Shown here one piece after another: positions 17,569-26,544 of a DNA stretch of 64,000 nucleotides (its first letter is position 1; each line of letters begins with the position of its first letter). Source of the stretch: an uncultured Rubritalea sp. (GTDB lineage Bacteria; Verrucomicrobiota; Verrucomicrobiia; Verrucomicrobiales; Akkermansiaceae); assembly GCA_937981665.1 (NCBI GenBank), contig CALJOJ010000022.1, positions 1-64,000 on the forward strand, written 5' to 3'. The position numbers were made by a program, and so were the translations under genes. A model generated the notes under the pieces. That model saw only the letters and a list, made by a program, of their open reading frames with translations. It was not told the origin of the DNA and made no database searches.

Positions 17569-20217
17569 ATGCTGAAACAAGATGTAGCTGAATTTCTTGA
17601 GACCGAAGACTGGAAAAAAGCCTTCTCCTCCGGAGCTCTCGCTGAGGGAAAGAAAATGGCTCATGGCAGACTCGTGGCTCAGGCGTCAGCTAACATCCTG
17701 GATACTGGTGATGTAGAGCTCATCGGCTATGTAATGGATAAAAGTGGCCATCAGCATGAAGCAGTAGTCGCACTCTGGCAGGAAGACGGGCAAGATATGC
17801 TAGACACTTCTTGCTCATGTGATCTGCAGATCAACTGCCAACACAGTGCTGCTACCTTAATCCATCTAGCACGCGGTGAGCGCCTGAACCAGGCCTTTGG
17901 TGATGTAGTAGGAGAAATCCCCCAGCAGACACTCACGATAGATGAGCCCGCTGAAGCAGAAGCCACACCTGCACCGACAGACAAGCCAAAGGTGAAGATC
18001 TCATCAGAGGTGACTTTTTTACTGCGTATCGAGCGCAGACCTGACGGCGAACGTCTCACATATTTACCAGAAATTTACGCCCACGCCTACGCGAAGTACA
18101 GAGACCAGATCTACCCGCTAGATCCCACTGGGAACATCCGCTCACCGCGAGACCTTAATGCAGAAATGGAAGCACTGAAACTCCTCTATGCACTTAGTTT
18201 ACTACCCGGTGCAGAAGAGCCTCCCCCCACGCTGAAGAAGGTTGCCAAGCCAACACACCGTGGTCCGCTCTATGCCCCAGATAAGCAAGAGTGGTCTCAC
18301 CCTGACTTCTACTGGCAGCGCTTCCAACACGAAGCCATCCCGGCTCTTGAAAAAAGAGGCTGGACAGTACAGCTCTCTCCGCACGTAGGACTCAAGCCAC
18401 TGATCTTCCGCACAGACACTTGGCAAGCTGAGATCGTGGAAGAAGGAAAAGGCTGGTTTAACCTATCAGCAGGATTCGAGATAGATGGTGAAAAATTTGA
18501 GCTTCAGCCGATCCTTGCTACGCTGTTAGATAACGACTTTCTTAATCTAACAGAAAGCTTACCCTCAGGTCAGGAGTTCCTCGTCTTCCTTCCGGACGGC
18601 AGAGGTCTAGCTCTTCCTGTAGGGAGATTCCGCCATATTCTCACTACTCTTGGGCAGATCTTAGAGTATAATTTCACGGATGGCCCGATAAAGCTACAGA
18701 AGATGGAAGCCGCGCTACTAGCTGGCGACGAGGAGATAAAAATAGATGCTCCTGACGACATTGAAGAAATAGCTACGCGCGTGATGTCGCCATCGAAGAT
18801 AGATAAAGTGCCGCTTCCTGATGGGCTGCAGGCGACACTTAGAGACTATCAGCTAGACGGCTTCTACTGGATGCAGTTCCTTGCAAGATATGGCTTCAAT
18901 GGCATCCTTGCCGACGACATGGGACTGGGTAAAACACTACAGACGCTGACGCATATTTTAGCCGAAAAGGAATCTGGCAGAAACCCTAACAGACCTACTC
19001 TAGTAGTGGCCCCTACTAGCGTGGTGGTGAACTGGCAACGTGAGGCGGCAAAGTTTGCACCTGACCTAAAAATCCTTATTTTACAGGGACTCAAGCGTCA
19101 TCAGCTATTCAGCCAGCTAAACGATGCTGACATTGTGCTCAGTTCATTCGCTTTGATCCCGCGTGATCTTGAGCATTTTAAACAACATCACTTTCACCAG
19201 ATTATCCTAGACGAAGCTCAGCACATCAAGAACCCATCAGCACAGATCTCTAAGGCTGTTAGAGAGCTCACTGCTACTCACAGACTGTGCTTATCCGGAA
19301 CACCGATAGAAAATCATCTTGGTGAGCTCTGGAGTCAATTTGCATTCCTGATGCCTGGACTACTAGGCACCTCTGAGAGCTTCAATGAGAACTACCGTAA
19401 CCCGATCGAAAAAGATCACAATGAAGGAAAGCGAAATCAGCTTAATGCCAAAGTAGGCCCACTTATCTTACGCAGAACCAAGCATGACGTGGCTAAAGAA
19501 CTACCACCTAAAACCGAAGTCCTACACACAATAGAACTCCACACCGAGCAGAAAGACCTCTACGAAACTGTCCGCTCCACAATGGACAAGCAAGTACGAA
19601 AAGCGATCATTGCACGTGGCGGCCAGGCTCAGATTGTCTTCCTCGACGCGCTACTCAAGCTTCGCCAGATCTGCTGTCACCCCACCCTGTTAGAGCAAAA
19701 TAAGACCGCTACTGAGTCAGCTAAATTTGATTACCTGCTGGGTCTGTTAGACACTCTGCGGAAAGAAAACCACAGGGTGCTAATCTTCTCACAGTTCACT
19801 AGCATGCTGAGTCTGATCGAAGCACACCTCATCGCAGAAGACATCCGCTATCTCATCCTTACAGGGGCGACTAAAGACAGACAATCCCTGGTGGAACGAT
19901 TCCAAGGAGGCGAAGGAGAGGTCTTCCTCATTTCACTAAAAGCCGGTGGTACTGGACTCACACTCACTGGAGCCGATACAGTCATTCACTACGACCCATG
20001 GTGGAATCCAGCAGCTGAGAACCAAGCTACAGACAGAGCTTACCGCATCGGTCAAGATAAGCCTGTGATGGTGCACAAGCTTATTTGCCAAGGAACTGTC
20101 GAGGAACGCATCCAGCAGATGCAAAAACGCAAGAACACACTCGCCGATAATATTTTAGATGGCAGCACACAGACGATAGATCTCAATGAAGATACAATGC
20201 GCCAGCTGTTAGAGTAG
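17569..20217 (+). CDS. SWIM zinc-finger SNF2-family helicase
   Basis: An 882-residue cytoplasmic DNA-dependent ATPase. A SWIM finger sits near the N-terminus: C82-x-C84, then C90-x-H92. After a linker and a SNF2-associated region, Walker A is DDMGLGKT (about 448-456) and the DEAH-type Walker B is DEAQH (about 547-551). Helicase C follows with LILTGATKDR, SLKAGGTGLTLT and the arginine-finger motif QATDRAYRIGQ. The family translocates on duplex DNA and remodels protein-DNA or RNA polymerase complexes. The exact role here is unknown. It ends one base from the end of a decayed minus-strand frame. Confidence 0.93.
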   Translation: MLKQDVAEFLETEDWKKAFSSGALAEGKKMAHGRLVAQASANILDTGDVELIGYVMDKSGHQHEAVVALWQEDGQDMLDTSCSCDLQINCQHSAATLIHLARGERLNQAFGDVVGEIPQQTLTIDEPAEAEATPAPTDKPKVKISSEVTFLLRIERRPDGERLTYLPEIYAHAYAKYRDQIYPLDPTGNIRSPRDLNAEMEALKLLYALSLLPGAEEPPPTLKKVAKPTHRGPLYAPDKQEWSHPDFYWQRFQHEAIPALEKRGWTVQLSPHVGLKPLIFRTDTWQAEIVEEGKGWFNLSAGFEIDGEKFELQPILATLLDNDFLNLTESLPSGQEFLVFLPDGRGLALPVGRFRHILTTLGQILEYNFTDGPIKLQKMEAALLAGDEEIKIDAPDDIEEIATRVMSPSKIDKVPLPDGLQATLRDYQLDGFYWMQFLARYGFNGILADDMGLGKTLQTLTHILAEKESGRNPNRPTLVVAPTSVVVNWQREAAKFAPDLKILILQGLKRHQLFSQLNDADIVLSSFALIPRDLEHFKQHHFHQIILDEAQHIKNPSAQISKAVRELTATHRLCLSGTPIENHLGELWSQFAFLMPGLLGTSESFNENYRNPIEKDHNEGKRNQLNAKVGPLILRRTKHDVAKELPPKTEVLHTIELHTEQKDLYETVRSTMDKQVRKAIIARGGQAQIVFLDALLKLRQICCHPTLLEQNKTATESAKFDYLLGLLDTLRKENHRVLIFSQFTSMLSLIEAHLIAEDIRYLILTGATKDRQSLVERFQGGEGEVFLISLKAGGTGLTLTGADTVIHYDPWWNPAAENQATDRAYRIGQDKPVMVHKLICQGTVEERIQQMQKRKNTLADNILDGSTQTIDLNEDTMRQLLE

Positions 20218-20218
20218 G

Positions 20219-20425
20219 CTATATTACTATCATTATTAGAGCAAGGAGCCCTCCAAAGACCAGCTTAAGGAGCTTGGGATAAAGCTCGTCTTTCCTAAGA
20301 AAGTTCACCATTCGCCCTAATGCTAAACCATAGAGAATAATTAAGTATTTAAGCTACAGAAAAACCGCAGAGAGAATCAAAACAAAAAGACTAGCTGGCA
20401 CGATATCGTGAAATTTAATTAGCAT
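20219..20425 (-). pseudogene. Small membrane protein interrupted by one TAG
   Basis: Starting at ATG 20423-20425 the frame reads MLIKFHDIVPASLFVLILSA, then meets TAG at codon 24 (20354-20356). It continues in the same frame for 44 codons with a second hydrophobic segment (LKLVFGGLLALIMIVI) and stops at 20219-20221. Without the TAG it would be a 68-residue protein with two or three membrane helices. It lies about 20 bases after the Minf_1886-family gene on the same strand and is probably co-transcribed. A recent nonsense mutation, a sequencing error or read-through are all possible. Confidence 0.45.
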
Positions 20426-20445
20426 AAGTCATCTACTAATAAATT

Positions 20446-20847
20446 CTAGCTCACTGTTAGCGCCTGCTTTGGCAAATATGGATCTACGAATGCTCTCTCA
20501 AAGCTGTACACCTCAGCGAAATCTTCAGGTTTATCATTATCTTGCTTACCGAAAACCTCCTCTTGAATGAGCTGGAACACCATCTCACCAACATCGCTGC
20601 AGCTCTTGATACCCCACTCTTCAAAGAGAGTAGCTGCCATAGGACCAAACTCCTTAAGAGCTAGATCACGAAAACCGTGAAGTAACTGCTCAGCAGAGAC
20701 GTGCCTGGACTCCTCTGTACCTTTCAAAGATACTTCCTGAGCTGTGTAATCTAGAGCTTCCTTGACAAAGAGATACGCCTCTGGCTCAAAGCGATCATCT
20801 AGCTGGGTGATGCGACCTATCGCCTCTTCAAATGTCTCTTTCTGCAT
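20446..20847 (-). CDS. Minf_1886 family protein
   Basis: A 133-residue cytoplasmic protein, all helical with a short C-terminal tail. The pattern F-x2-A-x5-I, ...DxRFxPEAYLFVxEALDYT... and HVSAEQLLHGFRDLAL matches the Minf_1886 family, named from Methylacidiphilum and common in Planctomycetes and Verrucomicrobia. Function is unknown. The gene supports the assignment to the PVC group. It is transcribed away from the candidate replication origin at 20.9-21.4 kb. Confidence 0.8.
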   Translation of the reverse strand: MQKETFEEAIGRITQLDDRFEPEAYLFVKEALDYTAQEVSLKGTEESRHVSAEQLLHGFRDLALKEFGPMAATLFEEWGIKSCSDVGEMVFQLIQEEVFGKQDNDKPEDFAEVYSFERAFVDPYLPKQALTVS

Positions 20848-20879
20848 GGCCTAACTTTGCTAAGAATTCATTTTGCTGG

Positions 20880-21440
20880 CAAGCCTTAGTTTTATAAGAA
20901 TCCCCTCATATTGACCTCTCTAGAATACACTAAAGAAACTCACATAATGTTGTGAATAACTTTTGAATAACTTTTGAATAAGTAATTTAATCGCCTATTT
21001 TTCAATGGTTAGCTTAGCCACTTCGGAAACCTTAAATTTAAAGTTCAATTTTTAATCTAGAAAAAGGACTGACCATAACTCCAGCGCAAATAAAAAAACA
21101 TAAGCCGCTAACTATTAGTTAACAATGAGAACAAAAAACTGTCTCTTATTACTTTTAACAAGTTATTCACAAAGAAAATTATAGATATTGAAATATGTTA
21201 GATAGAATTTATCACCTCAAAAAAAGCCTTTAAAATGAGGGCTTTTCAACCACTTGAATTGTTTGTGAATAACTTGAGAATAGATTACTATCACTTTCAG
21301 CTAATTCATGAATACTTTGTGATTGGCGATTATATGAAAAAATAGTTACTGGGCAATTTTCACCTCAGTTTAGATGTTATACTCTTAATAATTTTTTGTA
21401 ATCGCTAAAAAATTTAAATCTGTAAATATACAAGTGTCAT
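20880..21440. other. Candidate replication origin: DnaA-box cluster in AT-rich gap
   Basis: In this gene-free, AT-rich stretch the 9-mer TTATTCACA, a standard DnaA box, occurs perfectly three times: 20951-20959 (reverse), 21163-21171 (forward) and 21264-21272 (reverse). Two copies with one mismatch (TTTGAATAA) follow the first at 20962-20970 and 20973-20981, so three boxes are spaced exactly 11 bases apart, one helical turn. Very AT-rich runs (21381-21430) could serve as an unwinding element. Genes on both sides point outward (20847 leftward, 21480 rightward). dnaA itself is not in the window. A DnaA-regulated or titration site is the main alternative. Confidence 0.55.
21222..21246. terminator. 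A-tract/T-tract hairpin, possibly a bidirectional terminator
   Basis: AAAAGCC (21222-21228) and GGCTTTT (21240-21246) can pair, with T runs on both strands. It sits between two DnaA boxes and might shield that region from transcription. Confidence 0.4.
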
Positions 21441-21479
21441 CTCTCACAAGGAGAGGCAATAATCACAACATCTCATTAC

Positions 21480-21914
21480 ATGACTGATTCAACACTCATA
21501 TGGTTCCTGGTCGGAATCGGCTTACTTTTACTAGAATTTGTGGCACCAGGTTTAGTGATCCTCTTTTTCGGTATTGGAGGACTCATTACTTCACTGGCTC
21601 ATTCTTTAGGGTTCGCGGATAGCTTACAGTCACAGCTACTTATTTTCAGCATTGCATCCATTGCTACTCTGCTGCTCTTACGAAAGTATCTCAAAGCATG
21701 GTTTGTAGGAGATAGTGAAAATGAACCAGATGAAATGGAGACAGAGTTCATCGGTCAGACAGTCAAAGTCGTGGTGGCTATTCCGGAAGGAACTAGTCGC
21801 GGAAAAGTAGAGCTTAAAGGAGCAGACTGGAACGCGAAAAGTAAAACTACACATGCGGTAGGCGAAATGGTGACCGTGATCGACCGAGATGGCCTCACCC
21901 TTACCGTAGAATAA
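21480..21914 (+). CDS. NfeD-family membrane protein
   Basis: A 144-residue protein of the short NfeD type. Residues about 5-67 hold two to three membrane helices (LIWFLVGIGLLLLEF, LVILFFGIGGLITSL, LLIFSIASIATLLLL). Residues about 85-144 form the soluble OB-fold (FIGQTVKVVVAIPEGTSRG, then GADWNAKS). NfeD proteins pair with SPFH proteins in membrane microdomains. The stomatin-like gene starts 32 bases downstream, giving the classic two-gene unit. Confidence 0.9.
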   Translation: MTDSTLIWFLVGIGLLLLEFVAPGLVILFFGIGGLITSLAHSLGFADSLQSQLLIFSIASIATLLLLRKYLKAWFVGDSENEPDEMETEFIGQTVKVVVAIPEGTSRGKVELKGADWNAKSKTTHAVGEMVTVIDRDGLTLTVE

Positions 21915-21946
21915 TAAAAAATACATTTTAACACAGAAATAGTAAC

Positions 21947-22906
21947 ATGATACCAAACACAACATACATATTAGCGAGTCTAGGTAATTACTCAGGTGAG
22001 ATCATCGCAGGAGTCATCATCATCTTCCTGCTCGTTACTATCGTCAAGACGGCACGCATTGTCCCACAACGTGAAACATTCGTGGTAGAACGCCTCGGCA
22101 AATACAACAAAACTCTCGGAGCTGGATTTCACTTCCTCATCCCATTCGTTGATAAGATCTCATACAAGCATTCACTTAAAGAAATCGCTATGGATGTGCC
22201 TCCACAAAACTGTATCACGAAAGATAACATCGCCATCGAGGTGGACGGAGTTCTATACATGCAGGTACTCGATCCTAAGAAAGCAAGTTACGGAATTGAT
22301 AACTATTTCTACGCTGCTACTCAACTGGCTCAGACTACATTACGTTCTGAAATAGGTAAGCTGGAACTTGACCGCACCTTCGAGGAGCGTGATAAGATCA
22401 ACTCGCATCTGATAGAGGCCTTAGATAAGGCGACTGATCCATGGGGAATCAAGATCACACGTTACGAAATAGCGAACATCACACCACCACAGACGGTGAC
22501 AGAGGCGCTTGAGAAACAAATGCGTGCGGAACGTGAGAGACGTGCAGTCGTAGCGCACTCTGAGGGTGAGCGCGAAGCACAGATCAACATCGCTGAAGGC
22601 TTCAAGCAGGACGTGATCAAACGTTCTGAAGCGGAGAAAGCTAAGCAGATCAACGAGGCTGAAGGTAAAGCTAGAGAGATAGAACTACTCGCAGAAGCTA
22701 CTTCAGCGAGTATCTCCCAAGTAGGCGAGGCGATCAACTCACCAGGCGGAACTAATGCGGTGAATCTAAGGATAGCAGAGCAGTACGTTACTGAATTTGG
22801 CAAGCTTGCTAAAGAAGGAAACACAATGATCCTGCCGGCTAACCTTGCAGACATCGGCGGAACAGTAGCGGGGCTAACAAAGGTGCTAGAGCAAGTTAAG
22901 AAGTAG
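21947..22906 (+). CDS. Stomatin/QmcA-like SPFH protein
   Basis: A 319-residue SPFH (band 7) protein: an N-terminal membrane helix (about 17-35), then ARIVPQRETFVVERLGKYN, which is typical of the domain start, the SPFH core to about 200, and a charged coiled coil (about 195-260, EKQMRAERERRAVVAHSEGE). Such proteins oligomerise on the inner membrane and organise proteases or redox enzymes. Location beside nfeD fits. A terminator follows. Confidence 0.92.
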   Translation: MIPNTTYILASLGNYSGEIIAGVIIIFLLVTIVKTARIVPQRETFVVERLGKYNKTLGAGFHFLIPFVDKISYKHSLKEIAMDVPPQNCITKDNIAIEVDGVLYMQVLDPKKASYGIDNYFYAATQLAQTTLRSEIGKLELDRTFEERDKINSHLIEALDKATDPWGIKITRYEIANITPPQTVTEALEKQMRAERERRAVVAHSEGEREAQINIAEGFKQDVIKRSEAEKAKQINEAEGKAREIELLAEATSASISQVGEAINSPGGTNAVNLRIAEQYVTEFGKLAKEGNTMILPANLADIGGTVAGLTKVLEQVKK

Positions 22907-22941
22907 TTATTCCCGAGTTTTTAACGAAATCGCGTCATCAA

Positions 22942-22978
22942 AAAAAAAGGTCAGAGATAACACGTCATTGGCCTTTTT
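22942..22978 (+). terminator. Intrinsic terminator after the SPFH gene
   Basis: AAAAAGGTCA and TTGGCCTTTTT form a stem of about ten pairs, with a T run at 22973-22977. The A run on the 5' side means it could also act on the minus strand. Confidence 0.7.
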
Positions 22979-23017
22979 AATACTCGTAATTTAGGAATTA
23001 ATGCTTATGTTGCGCCC

Positions 23018-23554
23018 ATGCCACTGAATTCTGCTAATTGCCAACTAGAGAACTCCGATTTCATGGAGTATCTCAACAAGCTTACTGAGCGGCCGGCCCT
23101 TGATGAACTAGTCAGTCAGATGGAGCTCCTAGAAATATCTGAAGCTCATCTATCTCCACATATTCACTTTCGCAATAAGCAGTATCAGCGCAATCTCATC
23201 TACGAGAATGAGTACGTGCAGCTCCTCTGTATCTGCTGGAAAGCCGGTCAACGTAGCACAATCCACGATCATGCACAATCAGCATGCGTGGTGAAGACCG
23301 TCACGGGCATCGCCTCAGAGACAACCTTTGAAAGAGGCCCTGATGGACACCTGCAAGAAATAGCTAGTTTCGAATACAGTAACGACGTCATGGGTTCTGA
23401 AGATGATGACATTCATCAGATCTCAAATTTACAGCAAAATGGCGAAGACCTTATCACTCTCCACTGCTACTCACCGCCTCTTAGGAATATGAAACTTTAC
23501 TCATTAGATTCTAAACAAGGTCACCGTGTAGAGCCTCTGGTTGCTGATAGTTAG
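23018..23554 (+). CDS. Cysteine dioxygenase
   Basis: A 178-residue cupin that would add O2 to cysteine to give cysteine sulfinate. Iron ligands are H83 and H85 (IHDHAQS) and H133 (IHQISN). LHCYSPP gives H149 and Y151. By alignment from memory, C90 and Y151 fall at the positions of the Cys-Tyr crosslink of animal enzymes (Cys93, Tyr157 in mammals); many bacterial forms have Gly in place of Cys. Its stop overlaps the stop of the convergent chelatase gene. Placing cysteine breakdown next to cysteine-sulfur assimilation suggests control of sulfur balance. Confidence 0.88.
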   Translation: MPLNSANCQLENSDFMEYLNKLTERPALDELVSQMELLEISEAHLSPHIHFRNKQYQRNLIYENEYVQLLCICWKAGQRSTIHDHAQSACVVKTVTGIASETTFERGPDGHLQEIASFEYSNDVMGSEDDDIHQISNLQQNGEDLITLHCYSPPLRNMKLYSLDSKQGHRVEPLVADS

Positions 23555-24300
23555 CCTTTCTTTAGATGCTCTAACTGTCTCAACATAAGCTCCACCATCA
23601 TTGGTGACTTACCTAAAGCATTCGTAAGCTTAAGTTCGTAATCATCAACTGCATGAGCTTTAAATGAAGCATACATATCTCTCTCCATACCTATCATTTC
23701 TGGGATATCCCAGCCACCGTGCTGACCATCTGCAATGAGGTAAGGAATGAACAATACCTGCTTATGCTGCACCACATCACGCCAGTCCTTTATGAATGGT
23801 GGTTCTTCTAGCCAGAGGTCATGGATCTGAGCAAACTCAGTCTTTTCTCGCAGCGCAGCAATATGCTCTAACAGAGTGTCCTTAGACGTTTTACTCTTCG
23901 TAGAACCGTGCCCTAAGAGCATCAGCGTAGTCTCCTCAGGCTTCCAGTCTCCCATCGCACGAGTAGCTAGATCTATGAGCACATCTTGGATGTATGCATC
24001 TAGACCGATCGGCTTGAGGTACTCTACCTCAAGATCTTTCTCTTCTAGATTTAACTTCTGCGGGATCACCTTATTGGTATAGTAACCCTCAGCTAGGAAA
24101 TGCTGCAGGATAACTACTTTTTTCACTTCTACATGATCCAAGCATTCCTCAATAAGTGGCGTTTCTTTTAGGAATCCACAATGTACGGAATGAAATATCT
24201 CCATGCGCCGGATATTATCTGCATGGAGACGACATGGAATAGAGGAACTAGCATGAACCGATGATCCATGACCTAAAATAACGAGTGCTGTGTCTTTCAT
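23551..24300 (-). CDS. Sirohydrochlorin chelatase-like protein (CbiX/SirB type)
   Basis: A 249-residue protein with two chelatase half-domains. The first opens with LVILGHGSS and the second with LMLLGHGST; His in each LGHGS motif is the usual metal/tetrapyrrole residue. PYLIADGQHGGWDIPE near the end is typical of the long CbiX-like form. With SUMT in the nearby cys cluster, iron insertion to make sirohaem for sulfite reductase is the likely task; cobalt insertion is the alternative. The start lies one base after the stop of the CorA-like gene. Confidence 0.78.
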   Translation of the reverse strand: MKDTALVILGHGSSVHASSSIPCRLHADNIRRMEIFHSVHCGFLKETPLIEECLDHVEVKKVVILQHFLAEGYYTNKVIPQKLNLEEKDLEVEYLKPIGLDAYIQDVLIDLATRAMGDWKPEETTLMLLGHGSTKSKTSKDTLLEHIAALREKTEFAQIHDLWLEEPPFIKDWRDVVQHKQVLFIPYLIADGQHGGWDIPEMIGMERDMYASFKAHAVDDYELKLTNALGKSPMMVELMLRQLEHLKKG

Positions 24301-24301
24301 A

Positions 24302-25033
24302 TTAATGAGTTTTTTTACTTAGTATTGTCCATAGCAGCGCTCCCATAGCTAGTCCCACGAGAATAACGAGAATCGAACCATTACTCGCTAAAACATCCGC
24401 TGGAGCATTCATCCCGAAGAGGGAAGCCAAGGTGACCAGTGGGAAAAATAGAGCAGCTATACGGTTTAATTTCTGAGCCTCTCTTGCCGCTTTTGCTGAC
24501 TCTTTAGCCTGGATCATCGCATTCTTAGCTGTCACGAAGTCCAGAGTAGACTTCGCGTCCGCGAGGAGAAGATCAATAGATGATTCTAGCGAAACAGCTG
24601 CATCTCGTATATTCAACACTTCACGGTCATCCTTCAGTGTCTCACGTAGCTCCTGCATCACTCTAGCCAGACCTCTAACAGATCTCTGTAATGGGGCTGC
24701 CTCATCGATAACATCATGCACCTCTTCAGGAGTATTATCTCCTTCTACTTTAGTCATTTTGAGTTCTAAAGCTGAGACCTTTTCCTGATAATCCAGCACA
24801 AGTTGCCTCAAGGCCGAGCGACCACCAGACTGAGGCATAGACCTCCACTCACCGGTATCATTCACCCAGAATAAAGCAGGTCTCCGCTGCCCCTTATCAC
24901 TGAGAGAAGGTATCTCACATAGGACGACTAAATGATGCCCCTCCTCACTCATCAGACGTTGTCTTCCAACGTCATTACCCATACGGGCTCTAAAAATATC
25001 AGGTATGCTCCAAGCTTTCGGTATCACAGTCAT
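24302..25033 (-). CDS. CorA-like membrane protein
   Basis: A 243-residue protein ending in two transmembrane helices. The loop between them carries G-M-N (LASLFGMNAP), the selectivity signature of CorA Mg2+/Co2+ channels. The long helices before it (about 85-190) fit the CorA stalk. It is shorter than classical CorA (about 316), with a reduced N-terminal domain. Being immediately before the chelatase gene, it may supply a divalent metal; that is inference. Confidence 0.75.
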   Translation of the reverse strand: MTVIPKAWSIPDIFRARMGNDVGRQRLMSEEGHHLVVLCEIPSLSDKGQRRPALFWVNDTGEWRSMPQSGGRSALRQLVLDYQEKVSALELKMTKVEGDNTPEEVHDVIDEAAPLQRSVRGLARVMQELRETLKDDREVLNIRDAAVSLESSIDLLLADAKSTLDFVTAKNAMIQAKESAKAAREAQKLNRIAALFFPLVTLASLFGMNAPADVLASNGSILVILVGLAMGALLWTILSKKTH

Positions 25034-25141
25034 ATAAATTATCGTTCTATAGATTCACGCACATCATCGGCTAATATCTATGATTAGCCATTCTAATATA
25101 AACTAGAATTTATAACCACAGATGGGGACCCAGAATAACAT

Positions 25142-25810
25142 CTAGGCGTTACGAATATCTCTTACTGCCTTCTTCATATCATCTGCTTTGAAAGTAGATG
25201 AACCTGCGACGAGTACATTGGCTCCAGCTTTAGAAGCGATCGCAGCGGTCTCCACGCCAATCCCGCCATCGACTTGAATGTGGTAATCCAGCCCGCGCAA
25301 GTCACGAAGAGAAGCCGCTTGCTCCACCTTAGGCATCACCTCCTCCATAAATGACTGCCCACCAAATCCAGGAACCACCGTCATGCATAACAAAAGATCA
25401 ATCTGATCTAAATAAGGCATGACATCTTCCACCGGCGTTGCTGGATTAAGAGCCAACCCCGCCTTACACCCTGCTTGACTAATACGCTTGAGTGTATTTG
25501 CTACATCATGCTCAGCCTCAATGTGCACAGTAATAAGATCCGCTCCAGCCTCTACAAAGCGACCGAGGAAATGATCTGGCTTCGCTATCATTAGGTGCAC
25601 ATCGAGGAAAATGTCATTACTCTCACTCACTGCATTCACCATATCTGGGCCAAATGAGATATTATCTACAAAATTTCCATCCATAACATCCAAATGCATC
25701 CAATCTGCTCCCGCTTGGATAGCACGAGAGACTTCAGAAGTCACCATACCCCAGTCAGCGGCTAAGAGTGACGGGGCGATTATTTTATCTGTAGATTGCC
25801 ATTTTTTCAT
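25142..25810 (-). CDS. rpe: Ribulose-phosphate 3-epimerase
   Basis: A 223-residue TIM barrel interconverting ribulose 5-phosphate and xylulose 5-phosphate. I use the ATG at 25808-25810 (MKKWQSTDKIIAPSLLAADW); the frame extends upstream to 25855 but without typical sequence. Motifs: LHLDVMDGNFV, HLMIAKPD, CMTVVPGFGGQ and VDGGIG, which hold the metal-binding His/Asp pairs and the phosphate site. It is divergent from cysC. Confidence 0.95.
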   Translation of the reverse strand: MKKWQSTDKIIAPSLLAADWGMVTSEVSRAIQAGADWMHLDVMDGNFVDNISFGPDMVNAVSESNDIFLDVHLMIAKPDHFLGRFVEAGADLITVHIEAEHDVANTLKRISQAGCKAGLALNPATPVEDVMPYLDQIDLLLCMTVVPGFGGQSFMEEVMPKVEQAASLRDLRGLDYHIQVDGGIGVETAAIASKAGANVLVAGSSTFKADDMKKAVRDIRNA

Positions 25811-25938
25811 GGCGTATGTGTAAACAATATGCCAATAAACGCCAAGCCATTTCAACTCATTTTATGACACAAATGACATGGCTACTTGTTGCCACAAGGC
25901 AATATTTCGTAAATGATCAGCCCAGTTCAATCACTATC

Positions 25939-26544
25939 ATGCAACCAGATAACAACATCCATCCTGAATTTGCCCGCCAGCTAGGCTCGCAAGAAAAGGA
26001 AGCATTACTCGGCCAACAAGGCGTCGTGCTCTGGCTATGCGGCCTATCAGGCTCAGGGAAATCAACTCTTGCAAATGCTCTTGAGAAGAAACTCCACGCT
26101 GACGGCAAATACACAATCATCCTTGATGGTGACAACCTCCGTAGTGGACTGAACAGCGACCTAGGCTTCAGCGATGATGATAGAAATGAGAATATCCGCC
26201 GCACAGCTGAGGTGGCTAAAATACTTAGCAGTAATGGAGCGATCGTCATCCTCTCACTCATCACTCCTCAGGAGAAATTCCGTAAGCAAGCTCGTGAAAT
26301 CATTGGCGATGCTTACGAGGAAATCTACATCAAAGCAGACTTCGAGACCTGTATGCAACGTGACGTTAAGGGACTCTATGCAAAACAAGCAAAAGGAGAA
26401 ATCAAGAATTTCACCGGTGCGGGCTCAAATTTCGCCGAGCCTGAAAATCCAGATTTAATCATCAATACGATAAACTCAACAGAACAAGAATCACTCCAAG
26501 AACTCATTAACTTTTACAACAAAAAAAACAATGGAAAACTATAA
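25939..26544 (+). CDS. cysC: Adenylylsulfate kinase
   Basis: A 201-residue APS kinase that makes PAPS from APS and ATP. I use the ATG at 25939 (MQPDNNIHPEFARQ); the frame is open further upstream but that stretch overlaps rpe and is atypical. Walker A is GLSGSGKST at 35-43. LDGDNLRSGLNSDLGFS and GLYAKQAKGEIKNFTG are family motifs. It opens the assimilation run and overlaps cysD by 14 bases, so translation is likely coupled. Confidence 0.95.
   Translation: MQPDNNIHPEFARQLGSQEKEALLGQQGVVLWLCGLSGSGKSTLANALEKKLHADGKYTIILDGDNLRSGLNSDLGFSDDDRNENIRRTAEVAKILSSNGAIVILSLITPQEKFRKQAREIIGDAYEEIYIKADFETCMQRDVKGLYAKQAKGEIKNFTGAGSNFAEPENPDLIINTINSTEQESLQELINFYNKKNNGKL

Noticed and set aside
25816-25938. 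Upstream extension of cysC
   Set aside because: The stretch overlaps the rpe leader and does not resemble APS kinase. The ATG at 25939 gives normal length.
25856-25938. Riboswitch before the cys run
   Set aside because: Only a five-pair hairpin (TTGCC/GGCAA) is present. It does not match SAM or other riboswitch layouts I know.
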